Origin: Nocardia alba NBRC 108234
GTDB taxonomy: Bacteria > Actinomycetota > Actinomycetes > Mycobacteriales > Mycobacteriaceae
Assembly: GCF_001612665.1 (NCBI RefSeq)
Contig: NZ_BDAX01000016.1
Span: 113,457 to 177,456 of the forward strand
Length of the DNA stretch: 64,000 nucleotides
Reading direction: 5' to 3'
Below the pieces are notes generated by a model that was not told where the DNA came from, did not search any database, and saw only the letters and a program-made list of their open reading frames with translations. The translations under genes and the position numbers were made by a program. Positions 56,208 through 64,000 of this stretch are shown piece after piece. Positions within the stretch are counted from its first letter, which is position 1. Each line of letters starts with the position of its first letter.

Positions 56208-57803
56208 GTGGGTACAGTGGCGGCGGCGCGGATCTCGACCTGGGCGCCGTTGCGTTCACCGATCTTCCGGGCGCTGTGGATCGCCCAGCTCGTGTCGAAT
56301 CTGGGCACGTGGATGCAGACGGTCGGCGCGCAGTGGATCCTCGTGGATCAGCCGAATGCCGCAGCGCTGGTGTCGTTCGTGCAGACCGCGCTCGCCCTGC
56401 CGGTGATGTTGCTGTCGATCCCGTCCGGGGTGCTGGCCGATCTGGTCGACAGGCGCAGGCTGCTGATCGGCGCGCAGACCGGTATGGCACTGGCCTCGCT
56501 GACGCTCACCGTCTTCACCGCCACCGGCCACACCACGCCCGCGGTGCTGCTCAGCCTGCTGTTCCTGCTCGGCTGTGGGCAGGCGCTCACCGCACCCGCC
56601 TGGCAGGCGGTGCAGCCCGAGCTGGTGCCGCGCGAGGAGATCACCTCGGCGGCGGCGCTGGGCAGTATGAGCGTCAATATCGGGCGCGCCGTCGGGCCCG
56701 CGGTGGCGGGCGTGATCGTCTCGATCGCCGGGCCGACCGTGGTGTTCGGATTCAATACGGTGTCGTTCGTCGGCATCGTCGCGGTGCTGGTGGTGTCGAA
56801 GTGGCCGACGCGAATGAGTCCGCTGCCCAGCGAGCGGCCGCTCGCGGCCTTGCAGGCGGGCACGCGATTCATTCGCGCCGCGCCCGCGATCAAGCGGGTA
56901 CTGCTCCGCGCGATCCTGTTCATCGCCCCCGCCAGCGCGGTCTGGTCACTGCTTCCGGTGATCGCGCACGACCGACTCGGACTGTCGTCGTCGGGCTACG
57001 GGCTGCTGCTCGGCGCGCTCGGGATCGGCGCGGTGTGTGGCGCGATCGGATTGTCACGACTGCGGGTGCTGTTCACCCCCACCCAGCGACTCGCACTGGC
57101 GGCGGTCCTGTTCGGTCTCGGTGCGATCGCGACCGCGCTCGTCCACCAGGTGGTGCTGGTCCTCGTGCTGCTGGTGGGTGCCGGGTTGGCGTGGCTGCTG
57201 GCGATGTCGACGCTGAACTCGACCATGCAGTTGCTCCTGCCCGCCTGGGTCCGCGCCCGCGGGCTGTCGGTGTACATGCTGGTGTTCATGGGCGGGCAGG
57301 CGATCGGTTCCCTGCTCTGGGGTGTGGTCGCCGGCGCCTACGGCGCCGTGACGGCGCTGCTGATCGCGGCGGCGATGCTGGCTTGCTGTGCCGTGAGCAC
57401 CCTGTGGTGGCCGATCCGGCACAACGTCGAGGAGATCGACCTGTCCCCGGCGGCGTTCTGGCCCGAGCCGCAACTCGTGGTCGAGCCCGACCCCGCGGAT
57501 GGTCCCGTTCTGGTGATGCGCGGCTACGACGTGCCACCGGCCGACGTCGCCGTCTTCACCGACTCGATGGCGCTGGTCGGGCGATCGAGGCAGCGCACCG
57601 GCGCGATGGAGTGGCGGCTCTACCGCGATGTCGGCACCGTCGACCGCTTCGTCGAAGCCTTCGTCGTGCGCTCCTGGGCCGAGCACATGCACCAGCACCA
57701 GGTGCGCCTCACCGCCCGTGACCGGGAGATAGAGGAGACCGTCGCCGAGTACTCCGCGGGCCGCCAGACGGTCACCCACCTGGTCGCAGTCGAGCCTGGT
57801 TAG
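56208..57803 (+). CDS. MFS exporter (EntS/DHA3-like) with C-terminal ABM-like domain
   Basis: A 531-residue major facilitator protein. Residues about 10-415 hold the membrane helices, with the DHA3-type motifs FRALWIAQLVSNLGTWMQTVGAQW and GVLADLVDRRRLLIGAQTGMAL. The last 110 residues form a soluble ferredoxin-like domain (GPVLVMRGYDVPPADVAVFTDSM, GAMEWRLYRDVGTVDRFVEAFVVRSWAEHMHQH), similar to antibiotic-biosynthesis-monooxygenase-like folds. Such fused exporters are common in actinobacteria, with unknown substrates. I chose the GTG at 56208 from the -10 spacing; GTG 56217 is also possible. It is divergent from the MmpS-like gene. Confidence 0.85.
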   Translation: MGTVAAARISTWAPLRSPIFRALWIAQLVSNLGTWMQTVGAQWILVDQPNAAALVSFVQTALALPVMLLSIPSGVLADLVDRRRLLIGAQTGMALASLTLTVFTATGHTTPAVLLSLLFLLGCGQALTAPAWQAVQPELVPREEITSAAALGSMSVNIGRAVGPAVAGVIVSIAGPTVVFGFNTVSFVGIVAVLVVSKWPTRMSPLPSERPLAALQAGTRFIRAAPAIKRVLLRAILFIAPASAVWSLLPVIAHDRLGLSSSGYGLLLGALGIGAVCGAIGLSRLRVLFTPTQRLALAAVLFGLGAIATALVHQVVLVLVLLVGAGLAWLLAMSTLNSTMQLLLPAWVRARGLSVYMLVFMGGQAIGSLLWGVVAGAYGAVTALLIAAAMLACCAVSTLWWPIRHNVEEIDLSPAAFWPEPQLVVEPDPADGPVLVMRGYDVPPADVAVFTDSMALVGRSRQRTGAMEWRLYRDVGTVDRFVEAFVVRSWAEHMHQHQVRLTARDREIEETVAEYSAGRQTVTHLVAVEPG

Positions 57804-57824
57804 ACCAGTCGGTCCCGCACCACC

Positions 57825-57830
57825 TAGGAT
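57825..57830 (+). promoter_or_regulatory. -10 element of secG
   Basis: TAGGAT ends 7 nt before the ATG at 57838 and contains part of the upstream ATG at 57829. This supports 57838 as a leaderless start. Confidence 0.6.
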
Positions 57831-57837
57831 GAACCTC

Positions 57838-58071
57838 ATGTCGCTGTTCCTCGATATCCTCCTTGTGATCACCAGCTTGCTGTTGGTGCTGCTGGTGCTG
57901 CTGCACCGCGCCAAGGGTGGCGGCTTGTCCAGCCTCTTCGGTGGCGGCGTCCAGTCGAGCCTGTCCGGCTCCACCGTCGTCGAGAAGAACCTCGACCGCA
58001 TCACCATCTTCGTCGGCCTCGTCTGGTTCATCGCGATCCTCGGCATCGGCCTCGAGATCAAGTTCGCCTGA
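57838..58071 (+). CDS. secG: Preprotein translocase subunit SecG
   Basis: A 77-residue SecG of the SecYEG channel. There are two membrane helices (FLDILLVITSLLLVLLVLL and ITIFVGLVWFIAILGIGL) joined by the conserved loop HRAKGGGLSSLFGGGVQSS, then LSGSTVVEKNLDR. I prefer the ATG at 57838 over ATG 57829 because the -10 element overlaps the latter and the shorter chain matches the 77 residues I recall for mycobacterial SecG. Its last 14 bp overlap the end of the convergent E1 gene. It lies downstream of the glycolytic operon region, as in mycobacteria. Confidence 0.93.
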   Translation: MSLFLDILLVITSLLLVLLVLLHRAKGGGLSSLFGGGVQSSLSGSTVVEKNLDRITIFVGLVWFIAILGIGLEIKFA

Positions 58072-60319
58072 CGGGTCGGCTCGACGACACGATTCGCCGG
58101 GCGGCGGTGTCGATCGCTGATTCTCCGAGCAGAACTGTGTCCGCGGCCGGTCCCAGCGGGATGAAACTGTCCGCACTGGTGACGCGCGCGAGCGCGCCGC
58201 GGTAACCGGCGTCGACGAGTGCGGCGAAGACCGACTCGGAGACGCCTCCGCCGCGCCGGGTCTCGTCCGCGACCAGTACGCGTCCGGTGGCTTCGGCGTG
58301 ATGGAGCAGGTCGACGGCCGGCAGGGGATTGAGCCATCGGAGATCGAGCACTCGCGTGTGGATTCCCTGGGCCGCAAGGCGATTCGCGGTGCGCAGACTC
58401 ATCGGGACGCCGTTGCCGAAGGTGACGATGGTGAGGTCGGTGCCCTCGCCGTAGACGCGGGCCGCGCCGATCGGGATGTGGTCGGTGGTCGGGGCGGCCA
58501 GCCAGGCTTCGTCGCCCGGATGGAGGTCCTTCGTGTGGTACAGCGCGATCGGTTCGATGAACACGCACACTCGCCCGTCCACTCGGGCCGCCGACACACA
58601 GGTGCGCAGCATGGCCGCCGCGTCGTCGGCGCGCGCGGGCACCGCGACGATCACGCCGGGGATATCGCGCAGGGCCGCCAGGGAATCGTCATTGTGGAAG
58701 TGGCCGCCGAAGCCGCGTTGATAGGCGAGCCCGGCGATGCGAACCACCATCGGATTGCGGAACTGCCCGTTCGAGAAGAACTGGAGGGTGGCCGCTTCGC
58801 CGCGGATCTGATCGGCCGCGTTGTGAACGTAGGCCAGGTACTGGATCTCGGGGATCGGGACGAACCCGGCCAGTCCGGTACCGAGCGCGGTGCCGAGGAC
58901 GGACTGTTCGTCGAGCAGGGTATCGAAGACACGACGTGCGCCGTAGCGCTTCCTGAGGCCCTTAGTGACGCCGTACACGCCGCCTTTGCGACCGACATCC
59001 TCGCCGAAGACCAGCACGTCGGGGTCGCGCGCGAGGAGTTCGCCGAGGGTGTGGTTGATCGCCTGCGCCAGCGTCATCCGAGGGGCCACCGTGGTCGGTG
59101 GCTCAGACGGTCGGGGCACGGCTGTGCGGGGTAATGCGCTTGCGGCGGACAATGATTCGCCGGCCGTTTCCGAGGGCAGGGCAGGGGTCGCCGAACGGGT
59201 GACGTCGTCGCGGATCGCGTCGGGGTGCGTCGGCGCGAGCGGCGCGATCACGGCCTCGGCGGAATCGAGCCGAGCCTGGTGAACCACCTCGTCGGCGGTC
59301 TCGCGGACGCGGACACCGATGCGCTCGTAGCGCGCGAGCAGTTCGCCCGCGTCGGCGACACCCGCCGCGATCAGGTAGCGGGCGGTCCCGAGGAGCGGAT
59401 CACGGGCTAGGTCAGCGGCGATATCGGCGCGACCACGGTAGGCGGATTCGACATCGGACCCGGCGTGTCCACCGAGCCGGACCGTACGCAGGTGCAGGAA
59501 AACCGGCACCCGCCAGGTGCGTGCCAGCTCCACCGCGTCTTCGGCGGCACCGAGAACGTCGGGCAGATCGCACCCGTCGGCGGCGAGGTAGGTGAGCCCC
59601 GGCCGCGGACCGTAGGCGCGCTCGATCCAGTCGGGTGCGGTGGGCACGCTGATACCGAGCCCGTTGTCCTCGCAGACGAACACCAGCGGCATCGGCACCC
59701 CCTGATGGGCGGCGTGCAGGGCGGCGTTGACGGCGCCGACCGCCGTCGAATGGTTGGCCGACGCGTCGCCGAAACTGCACACCACCACCGCATCAGCGGG
59801 CCACGGACACGAAATCCCTTGCTTCACCGCCCGATCCAAGGCGAAGGCCAGCCCCACGGCGCGCGGCAGATGCGAAGCGATGGTCGAGGTCTGCGGAATG
59901 ATCGACGCCGCCGCACTCCCGAACACCTTGTGCCGCCCACCCGAAATCGGATCGGCCGCCGCCGCGACCACCCCCAACAGCACATCCCGAATCGGATCCG
60001 CCCCGTGAATCCGCCGGCACCGCTGCACGAAGAACGCCCCCGACCGATAGTGCAGCAAGGCCGGATCATCGACGCGCAGCGCGGCCGCCACCGCCGCGTT
60101 TCCCTCGTGTCCGGAAGACCCGATGCTGTAGAACCCCTGCCGCGCGGCCCCCAACCGCCGCGCCGCCAGATCGAGATGTCTGCTGGCAGACTGGGATTCG
60201 AACAGTTCCAGCCCGAACGCGGCATCGATGCTTTCGACGGCGTCGAGGGGATCGGCCGTGACGAGACCCGCCATCGTGGCCCGAAACGCCCCGTCCAGGT
60301 CAAGCGAATCCAGTGCCAC
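58058..60319 (-). CDS. Fused E1 alpha/beta 2-oxoacid dehydrogenase (TPP-dependent)
   Basis: A 753-residue fusion of the two E1 subunits of branched-chain 2-oxoacid/pyruvate-type dehydrogenases. The alpha part, about 1-370, carries the TPP motif from FGDASANHS near 183 to EDNGLGISVPT. A Pro/Ala/Ser-rich linker follows at about 375-412. The beta part starts at MTLAQAINHTLGELLARDPDVLVFGEDVG and has LDEQSVLGTALGTGLAG and EIQYLAYVHNAADQIRGEAA. GAGGAG lies 6 nt before the GTG at 60319; the frame stays open far upstream but without family sequence. No E2, E3 or lipoylation gene is adjacent, so partners must be elsewhere. Confidence 0.88.
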   Translation of the reverse strand: MALDSLDLDGAFRATMAGLVTADPLDAVESIDAAFGLELFESQSASRHLDLAARRLGAARQGFYSIGSSGHEGNAAVAAALRVDDPALLHYRSGAFFVQRCRRIHGADPIRDVLLGVVAAAADPISGGRHKVFGSAAASIIPQTSTIASHLPRAVGLAFALDRAVKQGISCPWPADAVVVCSFGDASANHSTAVGAVNAALHAAHQGVPMPLVFVCEDNGLGISVPTAPDWIERAYGPRPGLTYLAADGCDLPDVLGAAEDAVELARTWRVPVFLHLRTVRLGGHAGSDVESAYRGRADIAADLARDPLLGTARYLIAAGVADAGELLARYERIGVRVRETADEVVHQARLDSAEAVIAPLAPTHPDAIRDDVTRSATPALPSETAGESLSAASALPRTAVPRPSEPPTTVAPRMTLAQAINHTLGELLARDPDVLVFGEDVGRKGGVYGVTKGLRKRYGARRVFDTLLDEQSVLGTALGTGLAGFVPIPEIQYLAYVHNAADQIRGEAATLQFFSNGQFRNPMVVRIAGLAYQRGFGGHFHNDDSLAALRDIPGVIVAVPARADDAAAMLRTCVSAARVDGRVCVFIEPIALYHTKDLHPGDEAWLAAPTTDHIPIGAARVYGEGTDLTIVTFGNGVPMSLRTANRLAAQGIHTRVLDLRWLNPLPAVDLLHHAEATGRVLVADETRRGGGVSESVFAALVDAGYRGALARVTSADSFIPLGPAADTVLLGESAIDTAARRIVSSSRPVRRT

Positions 60320-60523
60320 CGCAACTCCTCGCCCGCAGTCGAGTCGACGTCCGAACCCGTCGGCATGCCAGGAATCCGATGCTAATACGGTGTCCCTCGG
60401 GATCCGGGGAGAACTCGATACCGGCCCCGAATCCCGGTCATCGAGCAGCCGGTGCCGATGCGTCAGGTGGGTCAGGGGAGTCGGTAGAGTCCGGTGTTCG
60501 ACGTGGGATGGGGGAAGAGGGCT

Positions 60524-61243
60524 ATGACAACGCCAGGTGGGCACGGGAGTTCGTGGGGATATCCGCAGCAGTCGGGGCCTTTCGGGGTGCCGCCGCAGCA
60601 GCCGCCGTATCCGCAGCAGCCATACGGGCAGCCGAATTTTCCGCCGCAGCAACCGCAATACCAGCAGCATCCTGCTGGATACGGTGCGCAGCAGGCGAAT
60701 TATGCTGCGCCGCAGCAACCTCCGCCACCCGCTGGACCTCCGGAGAGCGCGGCGGTGCAGGCCTATCTGGCGGCGGTCGCGCACCAGATGGCTATGGGCG
60801 GGCTCCAGGTGAGCCGGAATTGGATCGGTCCGGTGCTGTCGTTGATCGGTGTCGGCGCGGTGATCAAGAGTTCGCTGAATCCGATCGAATTGGCCGTGTG
60901 TGTCGGTCACGCGGGCGAGATCTCGCCCGCCACGGTCGCCGGATTCACCCGGCAGGTGGACGAATTCGCCCGCTCGATTCGGCGCCCGAGCGCCTTCGCG
61001 GTGAAAGGCGGCGCCTGCGCTGTCGCCGCGCTGATATCCGATCGTGTGCACCCGGCCAGCTTCGGCGCGGTCACCAATAGGGCGATGAGCTACGGCACCG
61101 TCGTGGTCCCCGCCGTGATCGATCTCGGTAACCGGCAGATGATGATCGCCCAGAACACTCCGGTGCTGGGATTCGCCCTGTGGAGTACCGTGCGCGGCAA
61201 AGCCGGTATGTACCTTCCGGATCCACGCGCGGTCTTGGGCTGA
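60524..61243 (+). CDS. Protein with Pro/Gln/Tyr-rich tail and uncharacterised C-terminal domain
   Basis: A 239-residue protein. Residues about 1-75 are low complexity with PQQPPYPQQPYGQP-type repeats. The C-terminal 155 residues (AVQAYLAAVAHQMAMGGL onwards) look folded, with a hydrophobic stretch WIGPVLSLIGVGAVIKSSLNPIELAVCVGHAG and later SYGTVVVPAVIDLGN and GFALWSTVRGKAGMYLPDP. I see no signal peptide and do not recognise the domain. GGAAGAGG lies 5 nt before the ATG at 60524. TAGAGT at 60485-60490 is a -10 candidate. It is divergent from the E1 gene. Confidence 0.65.
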   Translation: MTTPGGHGSSWGYPQQSGPFGVPPQQPPYPQQPYGQPNFPPQQPQYQQHPAGYGAQQANYAAPQQPPPPAGPPESAAVQAYLAAVAHQMAMGGLQVSRNWIGPVLSLIGVGAVIKSSLNPIELAVCVGHAGEISPATVAGFTRQVDEFARSIRRPSAFAVKGGACAVAALISDRVHPASFGAVTNRAMSYGTVVVPAVIDLGNRQMMIAQNTPVLGFALWSTVRGKAGMYLPDPRAVLG

Positions 61244-61413
61244 CGGTCCGCGAATCACGACCCGGCGATCTCGGGCAACGACACGTTTCCGACAGCGTGG
61301 CGGCGATCGCGGTTGTCGGGGTGGCCCCACGTCGACGGGTTGCGGCAGGTAGGTGCCGCAAATCCCGATATCCCGAAGCGACACAGTGCTTTCCGGAGTC
61401 TGATCGGGCACTC

Positions 61414-61446
61414 GAAGCCCGGGCCCGATCAATGGGCCCGGGCTTC
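61414..61446. terminator. Hairpin downstream of zwf-opcA-pgl
   Basis: A perfect 13-bp stem (GAAGCCCGGGCCC / GGGCCCGGGCTTC) with a 7-nt loop lies 9 bp after the pgl stop. It has no T-run on the minus strand, as is usual for actinobacterial terminators. Confidence 0.8.
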
Positions 61447-61455
61447 GGCGGCGGC

Positions 61456-62241
61456 TTATTCCTCGTCGAGCAGTAGGCCTGTCGCCGCGGCCTCGTCGAT
61501 GACCCAGGTGGTCGACTCGATGCCGACCGCGCCGGCCGAGGGGATGTCGTCGGGGGAAGCGCCGTTGACGGCGGCGGCCACCGCGGCGGCCTTGCCTTCG
61601 CCGCTGACCACCAGCATCACGTGGCGGGAGCGGTGGATCGCGGGCAGGGTCATGGTGACCCGCGTGGGCGGCGGCTTCGGGCAATTGTGTACGGCGACAA
61701 CGTAATCCGTTGTCTCCTGCACCGCGGGGGAGTGCGGGAACAGGGAGTCGATGTGGCCTTCGGGACCCATGCCGAGGACCGTGAGGTCGAACTCGCCGCG
61801 TTCGTCGAGCTCGGTGTGCACGAGCTGGGCGTAGGCGGCCGCGGCTTCCTCGGGGGTGCTGTAGGGACCGTCGGAGGGGCCCATCGGGAAGACATGGGCC
61901 GGGTTCAGCGCGACGAAGTCCAGCAGCGCCTCGCGAGCCTGGAGTTCGTTGCGGTCCTTGTCGCCGGCGGGGACGAAACGCTCGTCGCCCCAGTAGACGT
62001 AGAGGGTGGACCAGTCGATATCGCCGGGAGCCCGGCGGACTCGCTCGAGCAGGCGGATGCCGTCGCTGCCGCCGGTGAGCGAGACCGACGCGTGGCCGCG
62101 CTCGGCCTGGGCGGTGACGATCACATCGACGAAACGCTCGGCGGCCGCGTCGGCGAGAAACTCGGCGTCGTCGTGGATCTCGATGGTGTTGGCGGGGAAC
62201 TCGGCACCGAGGTCGTCGTGGCTGTCTACATGCTCACTCAT
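61456..62241 (-). CDS. pgl: 6-phosphogluconolactonase
   Basis: A 261-residue enzyme of the DevB/SOL family that hydrolyses 6-phosphogluconolactone. Motifs are SVSLTGGSDGIRLLERV, VYWGDERFVPAGDKDRNELQAREALLD and LGMGPEGHIDSLFPHSPAV. The start ATG overlaps the end of opcA by 8 bp. It is the last gene of the oxidative pentose phosphate set on this strand. Confidence 0.95.
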   Translation of the reverse strand: MSEHVDSHDDLGAEFPANTIEIHDDAEFLADAAAERFVDVIVTAQAERGHASVSLTGGSDGIRLLERVRRAPGDIDWSTLYVYWGDERFVPAGDKDRNELQAREALLDFVALNPAHVFPMGPSDGPYSTPEEAAAAYAQLVHTELDERGEFDLTVLGMGPEGHIDSLFPHSPAVQETTDYVVAVHNCPKPPPTRVTMTLPAIHRSRHVMLVVSGEGKAAAVAAAVNGASPDDIPSAGAVGIESTTWVIDEAAATGLLLDEE

Positions 62242-63142
62242 AGGTCACCTTCTCGATTCCGGCGAGTGCCTCGGCGTAGATCTCGTCGGCGTCGAGCCGG
62301 CGCAGTTCTTCGGCGAGGCAATCGCGAGTTTCCCGGCGCGCCAGCGCGATCCGCTGGTCGGGTTCGCCGGTGCGGGTCAGCGTTGCCGTCCTTCCCAGTT
62401 GTGGGCGTTCGATGGCGATCGAATCGGTGGCGCGCTGGATTTCCACCTTCAATTCCCCGGTCTTGCGGATCACCGGGCAGTGCAGGCGGGAGGCCAGCCA
62501 ACCGGCCAGGGTATCGAGCGCGGGTTCGGAAGCCAAGCCGGACACGGTCACCGAGGTGACCGGTTCGAACGGCGGCTCGTCCAGCGCCGCGGCCAGCAGC
62601 GCCCGCCAGTAGGTGATGCGGCTCCACGCCAGATCGGTATCGCCGGTGGCGTAGGAGAAGCGACGCTTCTTGATCGCGGCCTGCGGATCGGGAGCGTAGG
62701 TGGCATCGGTGATGCGGCGCTTGGCCAGCTTGCCCACCGAATCCATCGACGGGTACTCCGGCGCGCCACGCGGCCACCACGCCACCACCGGGGTGTCGGG
62801 CAGCAGAAACGGTGTCACGACGCTGCTTTCGTGATTCACCAGCGCACCCTGCAGGCGCAGCACGATCACCTCGGCGGCGCCCGCGTCACCGCCGACGCGG
62901 ATCTGGGCGTCGAGACGGGTCTCGGCGTCGCGGTCGCCGCGGGCCAGCACGATGACCCGGCAGGGATGTTCGCGGCTGGCGTCGTTGGCGGCGTCGATCG
63001 CGTCCTCGGCGTCGGAGGAATCCAGCGTGCATACGACCAGGGTGAGCACCCGACCCTGGGTGATCACGCCGTTGGTCTCGCGCAACTGGACCATCCGCTT
63101 ACCGACATCGACGGTGTTGGTGTCGGGCATGTCGACGATCAC
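62234..63142 (-). CDS. opcA: Glucose-6-phosphate dehydrogenase assembly protein OpcA
   Basis: A 302-residue OpcA, an actinobacterial and cyanobacterial allosteric partner of Zwf. Visible are VIVDMPDTNTVDVGKRM, GRVLTLVVCT, REHPCRVIVLARGD, LDAQIRVGGDAGAAEVIVLRL, VVTPFLLPDTPVVAWWPRG and TRDCLAEELRRLDADEIYAEAL. I chose the GTG at 63142 because it overlaps the zwf stop as GTGA and matches the mycobacterial N-terminus; ATG 63154 would add four residues. Confidence 0.95.
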   Translation of the reverse strand: MIVDMPDTNTVDVGKRMVQLRETNGVITQGRVLTLVVCTLDSSDAEDAIDAANDASREHPCRVIVLARGDRDAETRLDAQIRVGGDAGAAEVIVLRLQGALVNHESSVVTPFLLPDTPVVAWWPRGAPEYPSMDSVGKLAKRRITDATYAPDPQAAIKKRRFSYATGDTDLAWSRITYWRALLAAALDEPPFEPVTSVTVSGLASEPALDTLAGWLASRLHCPVIRKTGELKVEIQRATDSIAIERPQLGRTATLTRTGEPDQRIALARRETRDCLAEELRRLDADEIYAEALAGIEKVTYE

Positions 63143-64000
63143 GGACGCCGCCATTCCCGCCCGCTGCGCGCGAGCATCTCATCGGCCGAGACCGGACCCC
63201 AGGTCCCGGCTTCGTAGGGTTCGGGTTTGCCGTCCGCGGCCCAGTGCGCCAGCACGGGATCGAGGATGCGCCAGGACAATTCGACCTCCGCGTTGACCGG
63301 GAACAGGGACGGCACACCGAGCAGGACGTCGAGGATGAGTCGCTCATAGGCCTCGGGGGAGGACTCGGTGAACGCCTCGCCGTAGCTGAAGTCCATGTTC
63401 ACATCGCGTACTTCCATGCCGGAACCGGGGACCTTGGAGCCGAAGCGCAAGGTGATGCCCTCGTCCGGCTGCACCCGGATGACCAGGGCGTTCTGGCCGA
63501 GTTCCTCGGTCATCGTCTGGTCGAAGGGCAGGTGCGGCGCGCGTTTGAACACCACCGCGATCTCGGTCACCCTGCGGCCGAGGCGTTTTCCGGTGCGCAG
63601 ATAGAACGGCACGCCCGCCCACCGCCGGTTCTCCACATGCAGGGTGATCGCGGCGTAGGTCTCGGTCCGCGACTGCGGATCGAAGCCCTCTTCCTGATGC
63701 AGGCCGACGACGTGCTCACTGCCCTGCCAGCCCTCGGTGTACTGCCCACGCGCGGTCGTCTCCTCCAGCGGCGCGACGAGTTTGGTGGCCGAGAGGGCCT
63801 TGATCTTCTCCGTGGTGAGCTGCATCGGCTCGAAGGAGGTCGGCTCCTCCATCGCGGTCAGCGCGAGCAACTGCAACAGGTGGTTCTGGATGACGTCACG
63901 CGCGGCGCCGATCCCGTCGTAATAGCCGGCGCGACCGCCCAATCCGATGTCCTCGGCCATGGTGATCTGCACGCTGTCGACATAGTTGGCGTTCCAGATC
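63139..64000 (-). CDS. zwf: Glucose-6-phosphate dehydrogenase, 5' end outside window
   Basis: The C-terminal 287 or so residues of the NADP-dependent enzyme that opens the oxidative pentose phosphate pathway. The frame stays open to the right edge (IWNANYVDSVQITMAEDIG). Visible are GYYDGIGAARDVIQNHLLQLLAL, YAAITLHVENRRWAGVPFYLRTGKRL, VIRVQPDEGITLRFGSKVPG and ERLILDVLLGVPSLF. It overlaps opcA by 4 bp, which suits a Zwf-OpcA complex made in step. Confidence 0.97.
   Translation of the reverse strand, partial: IWNANYVDSVQITMAEDIGLGGRAGYYDGIGAARDVIQNHLLQLLALTAMEEPTSFEPMQLTTEKIKALSATKLVAPLEETTARGQYTEGWQGSEHVVGLHQEEGFDPQSRTETYAAITLHVENRRWAGVPFYLRTGKRLGRRVTEIAVVFKRAPHLPFDQTMTEELGQNALVIRVQPDEGITLRFGSKVPGSGMEVRDVNMDFSYGEAFTESSPEAYERLILDVLLGVPSLFPVNAEVELSWRILDPVLAHWAADGKPEPYEAGTWGPVSADEMLARSGREWRRP

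Overview
The window is a GC-rich, densely coding chromosomal segment of an actinobacterium of the order Mycobacteriales, most likely a Nocardia and less likely a Rhodococcus. Three things point there. The gene order pyrR-pyrB-pyrC-(membrane protein)-carA-carB-pyrF-mihF-gmk-rpoZ-coaBC-metK-priA ... fmt-rsmB-rpe-ribC-ribBA-ribH-(PH-like membrane protein)-uvrC-rapZ-yvcK-whiA-gap-pgk-tpiA-secG-...-pgl-opcA-zwf is the order I recall for Mycobacterium tuberculosis Rv1379 to Rv1447c. The lineage-specific proteins mIHF, MmpS and OpcA are present. There are no PE/PPE genes. I see no rRNA, tRNA, CRISPR array, insertion sequence or prophage.

Layout. 1-0.66 kb: the end of nusB and a small YciI-type gene. 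0.87-13.84 kb: an accessory block that separates nusB from the pyr operon. It holds a NERD-domain membrane protein, a serpin, an AlkB-like dioxygenase under a LexA-type box, an HD-domain hydrolase, a quinone oxidoreductase with a divergent TetR, a LysE exporter, an FAD monooxygenase, a frameshifted EamA transporter, a GNAT and a second TetR divergent to a methyltransferase. 14.1-22.8 kb: the pyrimidine operon behind a PyrR-binding leader, closed by a strong hairpin. 22.9-30.0 kb: mihF, gmk, rpoZ, coaBC, metK and priA. 30.0-33.4 kb: a TetR-controlled NmrA-like oxidoreductase, a PadR regulator and a secreted lipase. 33.4-39.4 kb: def-fmt-rsmB, a YjbR-like gene, an rsbW-sigF pair and rpe. 39.8-43.5 kb: riboflavin genes ribC, ribBA and ribH, with two candidate structured RNAs but no ribD. 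43.5-46.1 kb: a lipoprotein gamma-glutamyltransferase and a small membrane protein. 46.2-51.3 kb: uvrC-rapZ-yvcK-whiA. 51.5-54.5 kb: gap-pgk-tpiA. 54.6-58.1 kb: a META lipoprotein, an MmpS-like protein, an MFS exporter and secG. 58.1-60.3 kb: a fused E1 alpha/beta 2-oxoacid dehydrogenase. 61.4-64 kb: pgl, opcA and the 3' part of zwf.

The conserved parts are housekeeping: UMP synthesis, translation initiation (formylation and deformylation), flavin synthesis, lower glycolysis and the oxidative pentose phosphate branch. Translational coupling by ATGA, GTGA or TGATG overlaps is frequent in the pyr, def-fmt-rsmB, rapZ-yvcK-whiA and zwf-opcA-pgl sets. Several genes show a TAnnnT -10 element 6-9 nt before the start codon, as expected for leaderless transcripts.

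I did not find a clear new multi-gene system. The observations most worth a second look are a long-range paired RNA element before ribBA, a second structured element after rpe, the SOS-type promoter of the AlkB-like gene, three TetR operator architectures, the frameshift in the EamA transporter, and the NERD/serpin pair in the accessory block.
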